A stretch of DNA of 64,000 bases from Limnohabitans sp. 63ED37-2 (GTDB lineage Bacteria > Pseudomonadota > Gammaproteobacteria > Burkholderiales > Burkholderiaceae_C), in contig NZ_CP011774.1 of assembly GCF_001412535.1 (NCBI RefSeq), positions 739,501-803,500 on the forward strand, in the 5' to 3' direction. This document shows positions 18,201 to 26,824 of this stretch, in pieces. The notes below the pieces were generated by a model. That model saw nothing but the letters and a program-made list of their open reading frames with translations, was not told the DNA's origin and made no database searches. The translations under genes and the position numbers were made by a program. Positions within the stretch are counted from its first letter, which is position 1, and every line of letters starts with the position of its first letter.

Positions 18201-18269
18201 AAGATTCGGTTTCTGAATCCCACCCGGATGTCTCGGGTAGTCTTTCATCTTTTCAATAGGAGTCCGTTC

Positions 18270-19352
18270 ATGGATCGTCGTTCCGTCATCAAGAACACTG
18301 GTTTGGCTGGTGTGCTGGCCGCTGGTGCTGCGCCTGCTTTGGTTCAAGCCCAAGCAAATTTGCGCTGGCGCCTGACTTCCGGTTTCCCCAAGGCCTTGGA
18401 TACCATCTATGGCGCTGCTGAAACCTTTTCCAAGAAAGTCAAGGAATTGACTGGCGGAAAATTCGAAATTTCTGTGCACGCCGCTGGTGAACTGGTTCCC
18501 ATGCCCGGCATCGTGGATGCGGTGAAAAACGGCACCGTGGAAATGGCCCACACCGCGCCTTACTACTATTTTGGCAAAGACGAAACATTCGCACTGGGCT
18601 GCGCGATCCCCTTCGGCTTGAACAGCCGCCAAATGTCGGCTTGGATGTATGACGGCAATGGCTTGAAGCTGATGCGCGAGTTCTACAAGCAGTACGACAT
18701 CATGAGCTTCCCCATGGGCAACACAGGCGCTCAGATGGGCGGCTGGTTCCGCAAGGAAATCAAGACCGTCAACGATTACAAAGGCTTGAAATTCCGCGTG
18801 GGCGGCTTTGCTGGCAAAGTGATTGAGCGTTTGGGTGGTGTTCCCCAGAACATTCCTGGCGGCGAAATTTACCAAGCCCTGGAAAAAGGCACGATCGATG
18901 CCGCCGAGTGGGTGGGTCCATACGACGACCAGAAGCTGGGCTTCTTCAAAGTGGCGCCTTTCTACCACTACCCAGGCTGGTGGGAAGGTGGTCCTCAGCT
19001 TGACCTGTACATCAACCAAAAGGCCTATGACAGCCTTTCGTCTGAGTACAAGGCGATTGTCGAGTGCGCTGCGGCCTACGCACACACCGAAATGCAAGCC
19101 AAGTACGACGCCCGCAACCCCGGTGCCTTGAAGCAGCTGGTGGCCAACAAGACCAAACTGGTCGCCTTCCCCAAGCCCGTGATGGACGCCGCGTTCAAGG
19201 AATCGATGGCGCTGTACAGCGAGTTGTCGGCCAAGAACCCCAACTGGAAAAAAATCTACGACGACTACTCCAAGTTCCGTGCCGAGTCCAACCTGTGGTT
19301 CCGCTTCACCGAAGCGCGTTTTGACAGCTTCATGCAAGGCGCCAAGCTGTAA
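18270..19352 (+). CDS. TRAP transporter substrate-binding protein (DctP/TakP-like)
   Basis: A 360-residue periplasmic binding protein. The N-terminus MDRRSVIKNTGLAG followed by a hydrophobic stretch ending in VQAQ is a twin-arginine-like or Sec signal. The mature part begins with TSGFPKALDTIYGAAETF. The substrate-gripping Arg lies in KGLKFRVGGFAGKVIERLGG, and the EWVGPYDDQKLGF and HYPGWWEGG segments are typical of the TakP/2-oxo-acid branch. An alpha-keto acid or lactate-like carboxylate is therefore plausible but inferred. ATG 18270 has AGGAGT upstream; the frame is open from 18177. Membrane partners follow after a terminator. Confidence 0.9.
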   Translation: MDRRSVIKNTGLAGVLAAGAAPALVQAQANLRWRLTSGFPKALDTIYGAAETFSKKVKELTGGKFEISVHAAGELVPMPGIVDAVKNGTVEMAHTAPYYYFGKDETFALGCAIPFGLNSRQMSAWMYDGNGLKLMREFYKQYDIMSFPMGNTGAQMGGWFRKEIKTVNDYKGLKFRVGGFAGKVIERLGGVPQNIPGGEIYQALEKGTIDAAEWVGPYDDQKLGFFKVAPFYHYPGWWEGGPQLDLYINQKAYDSLSSEYKAIVECAAAYAHTEMQAKYDARNPGALKQLVANKTKLVAFPKPVMDAAFKESMALYSELSAKNPNWKKIYDDYSKFRAESNLWFRFTEARFDSFMQGAKL

Positions 19353-19398
19353 TTTGGGTTTTAGGTGGCACCTCAAGTGCTGCCGGACCTGTTGAGTC

Positions 19399-19432
19399 AA
19401 CCCCACCCTTGTCACAAGGGTGGGGTTTTTTG
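19399..19432 (+). terminator. Strong terminator after TRAP binding-protein gene
   Basis: CCCCACCCTTG, loop TCA, CAAGGGTGGGG (19401-19425) then six T. It separates the binding protein from the membrane subunits, so the binding protein can be made in excess. Confidence 0.92.
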
Positions 19433-19516
19433 TTGATTGAAAAAAGCTTCAATCCATGCCGGAAAATTTCAAACCAGCATGGCTGCCAACGCCGTCTTTT
19501 CAGCTTGGCGGCACCT

Positions 19517-19522
19517 TACAAT
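19517..19522 (+). promoter_or_regulatory. -10 element TACAAT upstream of dctQ
   Basis: TACAAT lies between the dctP terminator and the dctQ ATG at 19554, with a transcription start expected near 19529. It suggests that the membrane subunits have their own promoter in addition to read-through. Confidence 0.35.
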
Positions 19523-19553
19523 CACGCCAGTTTTAATCCATGGAGATGCCAAT

Positions 19554-20150
19554 ATGGGCTCTTTACTAATGTGTTCCCGCTGGATTGATGCGCTCAATCT
19601 GAAAGTGGGCAAATTCACCGGTTGGTTGATTTTGTTGACCACGGTCATCAGCGCTGGCAATGCGATTGTGCGCAAGATGTTCGACATGAGTTCCAACTCT
19701 TTGCTCGAGATTCAGTGGTACCTGTTCGCGGGTGTGTTTTTGCTGGGGGCCGGTTACGGCTTGCTGCGCAATTCGCATGTTCGGATCGACTTCATTTCAA
19801 GCCGCTTGACCGATCGTGCCCGCAACTGGATTGACTTTTGGGGCTTTGCCTTGGTGTTGACGCCCTTTTGCCTGCTTTCCATCTACCTGTCTTGGCCCTT
19901 GTTTGTTCAGGCCTTGGTGAGTGGGGAGATGTCTCAAAACGCCGGTGGCTTGGTTCGTTGGCCAGCTTATGCCTTGATTCCTCTGGGTTTTTTCTTGTTG
20001 CAGCTGCAAGGTCTGTCCGAGATGGTCAAGCGCTGGGCCTTTCTGCAAGGCCAGGGACCCGATGTGTTGTCCACGGAAGAAGCACTCTCGGACGATCAAA
20101 AGCGGGCCGCTGAACTCGAAAAAATGACACAAGCTCAGGGAGACCGTTGA
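19554..20150 (+). CDS. TRAP transporter small permease (DctQ)
   Basis: A 198-residue protein with four hydrophobic helices, including GWLILLTTVISAGNAIVRK and the DctQ signature EIQWYLFAGVFLLGAGYGL. It forms the membrane complex with the large permease that follows. ATG 19554 is chosen because GGAG lies 8 nt upstream; the frame is open from 19437 but the upstream residues are polar and unlike the family. Its TGA overlaps the next gene's ATG by one base. Confidence 0.88.
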   Translation: MGSLLMCSRWIDALNLKVGKFTGWLILLTTVISAGNAIVRKMFDMSSNSLLEIQWYLFAGVFLLGAGYGLLRNSHVRIDFISSRLTDRARNWIDFWGFALVLTPFCLLSIYLSWPLFVQALVSGEMSQNAGGLVRWPAYALIPLGFFLLQLQGLSEMVKRWAFLQGQGPDVLSTEEALSDDQKRAAELEKMTQAQGDR

Positions 20151-21949
20151 TGGAAGCCTCGTTCCTGGCACAACAATTTGTGCCCCTCATGTTCGTTGGC
20201 CTGTTTGTCCTGTTGTTGACAGGCTTTCCGGTGGCGTTTGCCTTGGCCGCTTGCGGCTTGGGTTTTGGTTTTATTGGCATGGAAGCGGGTTTGTTCCCGG
20301 CCTCTTTGTTCCAAGCCTTGCCCCTGCGGATCTTCGGGATCATGCAAAACGACACGCTCTTGGCGATTCCGTTTTTCACCTTCATGGGCATCATTCTTGA
20401 ACGCTCAGGCATGGCCGAAGACCTGCTCGAAACCGTCGGTCAGGTCTTTGGACCCGTGCGCGGCGGTGTGGCCATTGCGGTCATTTTGGTCGGCGCCTTG
20501 TTGGCAGCGACCACAGGTGTTGTGGCGGCCGCTGTGATTTCGATGGGTTTGATCTCCTTGCCCATCATGTTGCGCTACGGTTACAGCCGAACTATTGCAA
20601 CAGGCACCATCACCGCTTCGGGCACCTTGGCACAAGCCATTCCGCCCTCCTTGGTGCTGATTGTGTTGGCCGACCAATTGGGTCGCTCGGTGGGCGACAT
20701 GTATGCCGGTGCCTTGATTCCCGGTCTGTTGCTGGTCGGTTTGTACATCTTGTTCATCGTGGTGGTGGCGCTGGTCAAGCCCGACATGGTGCCTGCCTTG
20801 CCCCCTGAAGCCCGCATTTACCGAGAAGACAACGGCGCATCGGGTCACCGCTCGCTGCTGGTCCTGTTGGCCCTGTGTGCTTTGATCGGTTATGGCTGGG
20901 CTCAGATCCACGACCAGATCATTGGCGGCATGATCGGCCGCACGCAGCCTGCGGCGGGTGATGAAATCATCATCATGTCGATGACGGTGGCTTCCTTGAC
21001 CGGTTTGGCGCTGTCCATCGTCAACCGTGTCACCAAAATGGGCCTGCTCTCTAAATTGGCAGAGCAGGTGACATTCGTGCTGATGCCCCCCCTGATCTTG
21101 ATCTTCCTGGTTTTGGGAACGATTTTCCTCGGTGTGGCCACGCCCACTGAAGGCGGTGCCATGGGGGCTTTGGGTGCTGTGGTGCTGGCCGTGGTCAAGG
21201 GTAAGTTTTCTATGGACTTGTCTCGTCAGGCGCTCGACAGCACGGCCAAGTTGGCTTCTTTTGTGCTGTTCATCCTGATCGGCTCGACCGTGTTCAGTTT
21301 CACCTTCAATGCGGCCGACGGCCACATCTGGGTGGAGCATTTGTTCACCAACATGCCGGGGGGTGCGATTGGCTTCTTGATCGTGGTCAACATCCTGATT
21401 TTCATCTTGGGATGTTTCATCGACTTCTTTGAAATCGCCTTCATTGTGATCCCGATCCTGGCGCCTGTGGCAGAGAAAATCCTCCCCGCCATGGTCCCCG
21501 GCATGACCCCTGATCAGGCCATGATCTGGTTTGGTGTGATCATCGCGATGAACCTGCAAACGTCTTTCTTGACGCCGCCCTTTGGCTTTGCACTGTTTTA
21601 TTTGCGCAGTGTGGCTCCTAAGAACGATTACAAAGACCGGGTCACCGGGGCTTTGATTCCATCGGTCAAGACCACGGAAATTTACAAAGGCTCGATCGCT
21701 TTCATCATTCTGCAGCTGATCATGGTGGTGGCTGTCATCATGTACCCCGGTATGGTCACGGGCGGGATGGACGAGGGCACCAAGCTTGACGCCAACGAAG
21801 TGATGATGCAGCTGGAAAGCTCTTCCAATGCGGGTGACCCAGGCGCTGATGACGCCCTCAAACCCGATGAGTCTGCTGAAGACGAAAGCAGCCAAAAGTC
21901 AGATGACGATGCGCTCAAAGCTTTGATGGCCACCGAGCCGAAAAAGTAA
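20150..21949 (+). CDS. TRAP transporter large permease (DctM), long form with acidic tail
   Basis: A 599-residue protein, longer than the common 430-residue DctM. Helices of the DctM fold are clear: FVLLLTGFPVAFALAACG, PFFTFMGIILERSGMAEDL, TITASGTLAQAIPPSLVL and ATPTEGGAMGALGA. Extra length comes from a central insert (about residues 220-300) and an acidic C-terminal tail of about 60 residues rich in D/E/S after the last helix. It uses the sodium gradient to import the ligand delivered by the binding protein. It is translationally coupled to dctQ. Confidence 0.9.
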   Translation: MEASFLAQQFVPLMFVGLFVLLLTGFPVAFALAACGLGFGFIGMEAGLFPASLFQALPLRIFGIMQNDTLLAIPFFTFMGIILERSGMAEDLLETVGQVFGPVRGGVAIAVILVGALLAATTGVVAAAVISMGLISLPIMLRYGYSRTIATGTITASGTLAQAIPPSLVLIVLADQLGRSVGDMYAGALIPGLLLVGLYILFIVVVALVKPDMVPALPPEARIYREDNGASGHRSLLVLLALCALIGYGWAQIHDQIIGGMIGRTQPAAGDEIIIMSMTVASLTGLALSIVNRVTKMGLLSKLAEQVTFVLMPPLILIFLVLGTIFLGVATPTEGGAMGALGAVVLAVVKGKFSMDLSRQALDSTAKLASFVLFILIGSTVFSFTFNAADGHIWVEHLFTNMPGGAIGFLIVVNILIFILGCFIDFFEIAFIVIPILAPVAEKILPAMVPGMTPDQAMIWFGVIIAMNLQTSFLTPPFGFALFYLRSVAPKNDYKDRVTGALIPSVKTTEIYKGSIAFIILQLIMVVAVIMYPGMVTGGMDEGTKLDANEVMMQLESSSNAGDPGADDALKPDESAEDESSQKSDDDALKALMATEPKK

Positions 21950-21969
21950 GGACAAGTCCTCTCTGCAAC

Positions 21970-22005
21970 CACAAAAAAACCGCGCTCAGGCGCGGTTTTT
22001 TTGTG
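21970..22005. terminator. Bidirectional terminator between dctM and the Tup regulator
   Basis: CACAAAAAAACCGCGC, loop TCAG, GCGCGGTTTTTTTGTG: a perfect long stem with T runs on both strands. It serves the plus-strand TRAP genes and the minus-strand regulator, which converge here. Confidence 0.92.
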
Positions 22006-22030
22006 GGCAAGTGGTTTAAAGACAGGTTTC

Positions 22031-23134
22031 TCACCGATGAGGCCACCATGGCAGGCATTGCTTGAGCGATTGGATCTGACCTGCTTCTTCGTGCAAGCGG
22101 TAGCCCGTTTGTTGGCTCAGCAGGTGCTGCCAGTCGGCGCTTTGCAGAACCTGCCGCAAGGCGATCACGGCCGGGTTGTTCAAGGCCGATTTCAAGCACA
22201 CCAGCCAGTAATGCTCTTGTGTCAGGGGCACAAAATCCAGTTTTTGGGCGTGCGCAGCCGATGCGATGCCCAAGCCCAAATCTGCGTGGCCCGAGGCGAT
22301 GCGTGTGGCGACAGCAGAGTGCGAGGGCTCTTCGTGCTCGTAGCCGGTGGGCCGGTTGGCCGATGGGGTTTGGTTTTCTAGCCATTGGTCCAGCAGCAAC
22401 CGTGTGCCCGTGCCCAGTGTCCGGTTGACCAGCCGGAGCTCCGGGCGCCTCAGGTCGTTCCAACCCGTGATGTTCAGGGGGTTGCCCGGGGCCACCATCC
22501 AGCCTTGTTCGCGGGTGGCAAATCCAATGAGTTTGTGCTGGCCGGTTTTCAGCAAGGGCTTGTAAGTGCGGGCGGTCAAGGTGCTGGCATCGGGTTGCAA
22601 GGGGGCATGAAACCCCGCGACCGTGCATCGGCCTTCGTTCAAGGCGCGAATCGCGTCCACACTGCCACAAAAGCGCATGTCCAGGTGCAGGGATTGGCTG
22701 GCACTGTGCTCCCTGAGTTTGACCAGCGCGTCGTCGTGGCTGGCGTAGACCGTCAACAAATGGCTGTCGGGGTCAAAGGCCACCGCAAAGGTTTTTTCCA
22801 GTTCGGCTTGCAAGGTGCTGATCTGTGGCGCCAGTCGGGCTTGCGCCTGGCGTTCGGCCCACAGCAGTTTGTCGGCAAATTCCGTCAGGCGGCCAGCCTG
22901 GCCTTTTTCCCACAGGATCAAAGGCTGGGCCAGCACCTGTTCCCAGCGTTTGAGTTCGCCCCAAACATGGCGATAGGACAACTGCAAAACCCGGGCTGCG
23001 CCCGCAATGGAGCCGGTTGCCCGCACGGCTTGCAGCATGTCCATCAAGGGGTTGCGCAAAGGGCTGGTCTGGTCACGCTGCTCGGTTTGCGCTTGGTGGG
23101 GTGTCCAGCTGTAAGAAAGGTTGATGTGTTGCAC
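22031..23134 (-). CDS. ModE-type HTH regulator with periplasmic-binding-protein-like sensor, probably tungstate/molybdate-responsive
   Basis: A 367-residue regulator. Residues about 27-95 match the ModE N-terminal HTH (GSIAGAARVLQLSYRHVW then a wing). The rest is a type-2 binding-protein-like sensor (AEGRCTVAGFHAPLQ-like core, VAPGNPLNI, VNRTLGTGTRLLLDQWL, SGHADLGLGIASAA). This architecture is known for LysR/ModE hybrid regulators that read an oxyanion or pterin-related ligand. It is divergent from tupBCA with a 127-bp intergenic region, so it is the natural candidate regulator of tungstate uptake; that link is inference from position. Confidence 0.8.
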   Translation of the reverse strand: MQHINLSYSWTPHQAQTEQRDQTSPLRNPLMDMLQAVRATGSIAGAARVLQLSYRHVWGELKRWEQVLAQPLILWEKGQAGRLTEFADKLLWAERQAQARLAPQISTLQAELEKTFAVAFDPDSHLLTVYASHDDALVKLREHSASQSLHLDMRFCGSVDAIRALNEGRCTVAGFHAPLQPDASTLTARTYKPLLKTGQHKLIGFATREQGWMVAPGNPLNITGWNDLRRPELRLVNRTLGTGTRLLLDQWLENQTPSANRPTGYEHEEPSHSAVATRIASGHADLGLGIASAAHAQKLDFVPLTQEHYWLVCLKSALNNPAVIALRQVLQSADWQHLLSQQTGYRLHEEAGQIQSLKQCLPWWPHR

Positions 23135-23261
23135 AGGGGGGAGTTTGCCTCATTCCCATGGGGGGCCGTCCCGGGGCATTCCTGGGCCTATGCAATGCAT
23201 TTCATAACGGACATCCCTTAGAGCTTGCGCTGTTTTCCTCCAGTAGCATCCATGCCAGCTT

Positions 23262-24005
23262 ATGAACACCTTCACCGACAGCGTCCTGACGGCGCTGAAC
23301 CTCGTCACTTCTTTTGATCCTGCCCTGTGGGTGGTGGTCACCCGGTCCCTCGCTGTCAGCGCCACGGCCTGCCTGCTGGCCTATGGTGTGGGTGTGGCGC
23401 TGGGGGCTTGGCTGGCTGTGTCGCGGTTTCGCGGCCGGGGTGCGGTGCTGGTGGGTTTGAACACATTGCTGGCGCTGCCATCGGTGGTGGTGGGCCTGGT
23501 GGTGTATTTGCTGTTGTCGCGCACCGGGCCTTTGGGTTTTTTGGGCTGGATGTTCAGCTTCAAGGCCATGGTGCTGGCCCAGTTCATTTTGGTGGTGCCG
23601 GTGGTGGCCGCGCTCACGCGCCAGGTGGTCGAAGACGTGGAGCGCCAGCATGGCGAGCAGTGGGCCTCGCTCGGCGCAGGGCCTTGGGTGCGCAGCTTGT
23701 TGCTGGCTTGGGACGAACGCCTGGCCTTGCTCACCATTGGCGTGACCGCCTTTGGCCGCGCCATCTCAGAGGTGGGTGCGGTGATGATCGTGGGCGGCAA
23801 CATCGACGGCTTCACGCGCGTCATGACCACCGCCATTGCACTGGAAACCAGCAAGGGCGATTTGCCGCTGGCGCTGGGGCTGGGCATGGTTTTGTTGGCG
23901 GTGGTGCTGCTGCTCAATGCGCTGGTGGCGGGGCTGCGCCTTTGGGGTGAGCGGCGCAACACGCGGCCCGCGCCTGAAGGCAGAACCCTGGGGGTGCAGC
24001 CATGA
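23262..24005 (+). CDS. tupB: Tungstate ABC transporter permease TupB
   Basis: A 247-residue inner-membrane permease with about five to six helices. The EAA loop is seen at DVERQHGEQWASLGAGPW, and ISEVGAVMIVGGNIDGFTRV is a strong signature of the TupB/WtpB-like permease class. First gene of tupBCA; its stop overlaps the tupC start by four bases (ATGA). No convincing Shine-Dalgarno precedes the ATG. Imports tungstate handed over by TupA. Confidence 0.88.
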   Translation: MNTFTDSVLTALNLVTSFDPALWVVVTRSLAVSATACLLAYGVGVALGAWLAVSRFRGRGAVLVGLNTLLALPSVVVGLVVYLLLSRTGPLGFLGWMFSFKAMVLAQFILVVPVVAALTRQVVEDVERQHGEQWASLGAGPWVRSLLLAWDERLALLTIGVTAFGRAISEVGAVMIVGGNIDGFTRVMTTAIALETSKGDLPLALGLGMVLLAVVLLLNALVAGLRLWGERRNTRPAPEGRTLGVQP

Positions 24006-24724
24006 GCGCCGTGCAGATCGGTCTGGACGCGGTGAGCGTGCAACTGGGGGCACAAGCGGCCTTGACGGGCGTGAGCTTGCGCATTGAGGCGGGTGAGCGC
24101 GTGGCGCTGGTGGGGGCCAATGGCTCGGGCAAAAGCACTTTGCTGCGCACCTTGCATGGACTGGTGCCGCCCACACAAGGCCGGGTGCAACAAGCGCCGG
24201 GTGTGCGCCAGGCCATGCTGTTCCAAAGGCCGCATTTGTTGCGCCTGTCGGCACAGAACAATGTGGCCCTGGGCTTGTGGCTGGACCGCACACGAGGCCT
24301 GTCTTGGGCCGCTGCCAAGGCGCTGGCACTGCAGGCCTTGGAGCGCGTAGGTTTGTTGTCTGTGGGGCAGCAAAACGGCCGCCAGTTGTCGGGCGGGCAG
24401 CAGCAGCGCTTGGCCTTGGCCCGCGCTTGGGCGCGACAGCCCGATGTGCTGCTGCTGGACGAACCCACGGCCAGCCTGGACCCGCACGCCAAACGCGAAG
24501 TCGAAGCCCTGATGGCCGAATTTGCGGGTGCCCAAGATCGCCCTTTGACTTTGGTCTGGGCCAGCCACAACCTGGGCCAAGTCAAACGCTTGGCCACCCG
24601 CGTCATTTATCTGGAGTTTGGTCAAGTGATGGCCGACTTGCCTGTGGCCGATTTTTTCAACCCCGAACTGCTGGCTGAGCGCAGCCCGGCAGCCCATGCT
24701 TTTGTTCAAGGAGAGCTTTCATGA
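24002..24724 (+). CDS. tupC: Tungstate ABC transporter ATP-binding protein TupC
   Basis: A 240-residue ABC ATPase with Walker A GANGSGKSTLLRTL, Q-loop QRPHLLRLSAQNN, signature LSGGQQQRLALARAW, Walker B LLLDEPTASLD and switch His in VWASHNLGQ. It lacks a long C-terminal regulatory extension, unlike ModC, which carries a molybdopterin-binding-like domain. Overlaps tupB and tupA by four bases each, so the three are translationally coupled. Confidence 0.9.
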   Translation: MSAVQIGLDAVSVQLGAQAALTGVSLRIEAGERVALVGANGSGKSTLLRTLHGLVPPTQGRVQQAPGVRQAMLFQRPHLLRLSAQNNVALGLWLDRTRGLSWAAAKALALQALERVGLLSVGQQNGRQLSGGQQQRLALARAWARQPDVLLLDEPTASLDPHAKREVEALMAEFAGAQDRPLTLVWASHNLGQVKRLATRVIYLEFGQVMADLPVADFFNPELLAERSPAAHAFVQGELS

Positions 24725-25536
24725 CCTACCTATCTTCCATGACCCGTCGCGTCTGGGTGTGTGCGGTGTTGGCGACCACCTCGGTGTGGGCACAAGCCCA
24801 GTCCATCGTGATGTCGTCGACTACCTCCACCGAGCAGTCGGGCTTGTTTGCCCACCTCTTGCCTGCCTTCAAGAAAGCCAGCGGGTTGGATGTGAAGGTG
24901 GTGGCCCTGGGCACGGGCCAGGCGCTGGACATGGCGCGGCGCGGTGACGCCGATGTGGTGTTTGTGCACGACCAGGTGGCCGAAGAAAAATTTGTCGCCG
25001 ATGGCTTTGGCATCAAGCGCTTGCCGGTGATGTACAACGACTTTGTCTTGATTGGCCCCAAAGCAGACCCGGCCGGTGTGAAAGGCAAAGACATTGTGGC
25101 GGCTTTGTCCAAGTTGTCGGCTGGTAATGCTGCCTTTTTCTCGCGCGGTGACAAGAGCGGCACACACGCGGCCGAATTGCGTTTTTGGAAGATGGCCAAC
25201 TTGAGCGAGAAAAAAGGCAGTGGCTACAAAGAGTGTGGCTGCGGCATGGGCCCGGCTTTGAACATCGCGGCGTCTTCGGGCGCCTATGTCCTGGCCGATC
25301 GAGCCACTTGGCTGAACTTCAAAAACCGGGCCGATCTGGCGATTTTGGTGGAGGGTGACCAACGTCTCTTCAACCAATACGGCGTGATGGTGGTCAACCC
25401 CGCCAAACATGCGCATGTCAAGCAGGCCGATGCGCAGAAGTTCGTGGACTGGATCACCTCGGCCGCAGGTCAGGCTGTGGTGGCCGACTACAAAATTGGC
25501 GGGGAGCAGCTGTTCTTCCCCAATGCGGGCAAGTGA
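24721..25536 (+). CDS. tupA: Tungstate-binding periplasmic protein TupA
   Basis: A 271-residue protein with a signal peptide (MTRRVWVCAVLATTSVWAQAQ region). The mature start MSSTTSTEQSGLFAHLLPAF carries the (T/S)TTSxxxSGL motif that marks TupA and separates it from the ModA molybdate binder. SRGDKSGTHAAELRFWK gives the second ligand-binding loop, including the Arg typical of TupA. It hands tungstate to TupB/TupC. The gene ends 12 bp before the convergent GAF/Fis regulator gene. Confidence 0.9.
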   Translation: MTYLSSMTRRVWVCAVLATTSVWAQAQSIVMSSTTSTEQSGLFAHLLPAFKKASGLDVKVVALGTGQALDMARRGDADVVFVHDQVAEEKFVADGFGIKRLPVMYNDFVLIGPKADPAGVKGKDIVAALSKLSAGNAAFFSRGDKSGTHAAELRFWKMANLSEKKGSGYKECGCGMGPALNIAASSGAYVLADRATWLNFKNRADLAILVEGDQRLFNQYGVMVVNPAKHAHVKQADAQKFVDWITSAAGQAVVADYKIGGEQLFFPNAGK

Positions 25537-25548
25537 TCTGAGGCTGGA

Positions 25549-26670
25549 TCAGCTTTTGGGCAAACCGAGCTTGCGGTAAACCGTGGCGCGGCTGATGCCC
25601 AGTTTGCGGGCGGCTTCGGCCACGTTGCCACGCGCTTGCTGGACGGCTTCGCGGATCATGTCCGTCTGCACATCCTTGAGGGGCTTGGCAACAGGCACAC
25701 GCTCAGTGGTCTTCGCGCTGTGCGCGGCCTCTGGGCGGGTGCCCGGGCGCAGGGCTTGGGTTTGCAAACGCAGGCCAGACCACAGCGGCAACTCTTGCGC
25801 ACTGGCTTGCCGGCTGGCCGCGTCGAACAGGTTTTCCCATGGCGAGGCGAACACCTCGCTGGCGTGCAGCGTTTGGCCTTCGATGCCAGACGACATGGAC
25901 AGCATTTGCCGCGCAGTCGGGTTGGCCCCCACGATCTGGCCGTTGTGGTCGAGTGTGATCAGCCCATCGCTGTCGTCACCGGGTTGGTTACCGGGCCAGT
26001 TCAGGCGCAGCACCAGCGCATGGTCGGTGGACAGCAGCCAGCTGTTTTCGATGCTGCGGGCCGATCGTCGCACCAGATGTTTGAGGGCAGGGCGTTCGGT
26101 GGTCTCGATGCCCGTCAGGTCCAGCATGCCCGCGCACAGGCCATCCGGGCCAAAAACCGGTGCCCCGGCGCAGCTGTAGACCCCCGTGTCCTGAAAGAAA
26201 TGTTCGCCCCGGTGCAGCCACACGGGCTGCAACTCGGTCAGGGCGGCGCTGATGGCGGTGGTGCCCACCGATTTTTCGGACAAATCCACCCCTACGCGGG
26301 CGATCACCTCGGCGCGGCGGTCTTGTCGGTCCACCGGGCCGTGCACATCGACCACAATGCCTTGGGCATTGGTCAGGATGGCGAAATATCGAATGTCGGC
26401 AATGGCCCGCGCCAACTCGGCCAGCACCGGCTGGGCCGCCAGCACCAAGGGGCGGCTGGCTTCTTGCACGCGGCCCATGTGTTGGGCCGATATGGCGTCA
26501 AAACCCACCGCTTGGCCCGGCTGCAGGCCCATGGACAGGCAGCGCTGCCAAGACTGGGCAATCCAAGGGGACACGCCGCTGGCATGTGCCTCGGATTGCC
26601 CCTGAAACACCAGGTCACGGGCTTGTTCAATCCGCTGCAAGCGGTCGCTGTGGTGGGCAGTCAGTGGCAT
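25549..26670 (-). CDS. AcoR-like GAF-Fis transcriptional regulator lacking the AAA+ domain
   Basis: A 373-residue protein. The N-terminal region (SWQRCLSMGLQPGQAV, LTNAQGIVVDVHG, GTTAISAALTELQPVWLHRGEHF, APVFGPDGLCAGMLDLTG) is the GAF-type sensor of AcoR/DhaR regulators. A PAS-like segment (GLITLDHNGQIVGANPTARQML) follows, then a linker and a C-terminal Fis HTH (GNVAEAARKLGISRATVYRKL). There is no sigma-54 AAA+ domain, so it should work with ordinary sigma factors. Divergent from the aldehyde oxidoreductase operon, separated by 154 bp with a palindrome, so it is probably its regulator (inference). Confidence 0.82.
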   Translation of the reverse strand: MPLTAHHSDRLQRIEQARDLVFQGQSEAHASGVSPWIAQSWQRCLSMGLQPGQAVGFDAISAQHMGRVQEASRPLVLAAQPVLAELARAIADIRYFAILTNAQGIVVDVHGPVDRQDRRAEVIARVGVDLSEKSVGTTAISAALTELQPVWLHRGEHFFQDTGVYSCAGAPVFGPDGLCAGMLDLTGIETTERPALKHLVRRSARSIENSWLLSTDHALVLRLNWPGNQPGDDSDGLITLDHNGQIVGANPTARQMLSMSSGIEGQTLHASEVFASPWENLFDAASRQASAQELPLWSGLRLQTQALRPGTRPEAAHSAKTTERVPVAKPLKDVQTDMIREAVQQARGNVAEAARKLGISRATVYRKLGLPKS

Positions 26671-26705
26671 GTCAGATGTGTATCAAGCTGAGAATTTTTG
26701 AGGAC

Positions 26706-26726
26706 AACCCTGAGAAACCTAGGGTT
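26706..26726. promoter_or_regulatory. Candidate operator AACCCT-N9-AGGGTT between regulator and aor operon
   Basis: Perfect 6-bp inverted arms with a 9-bp spacer, centred about 45 bp upstream of the regulator start codon and about 110 bp upstream of the polyferredoxin gene. The size fits a dimeric Fis-type HTH contacting two successive major grooves. No sigma-54 GG-N10-GC element was found in this region. Confidence 0.45.
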
Positions 26727-26824
26727 AATCCGTATCGGTTTGCAGAGGGCATCACCAACAATGGCTATGCATTTTGATTCATAAGCGTGGGCTTGAACAG
26801 TCCGACACCTCACAGGAGACACAC

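Noticed and set aside
23135..23261. ModE-box-like site between the regulator and tupB
   Set aside because: Only ATGCAATGCAT-type short symmetry was seen; no paired TATATAACG-like arms were found.
26721..26745. Possible sigma-54 (-24/-12) promoter before the aor operon
   Set aside because: TTTGCA is present but no GG lies 10 bp upstream of the GC, and the neighbouring regulator lacks a sigma-54 activator domain.
26761..26784. Seven-codon reading frame ATG...TAA before the aor operon, considered as a leader peptide
   Set aside because: No ribosome site, no regulatory codon run and no attenuator hairpin after it; chance is more likely.
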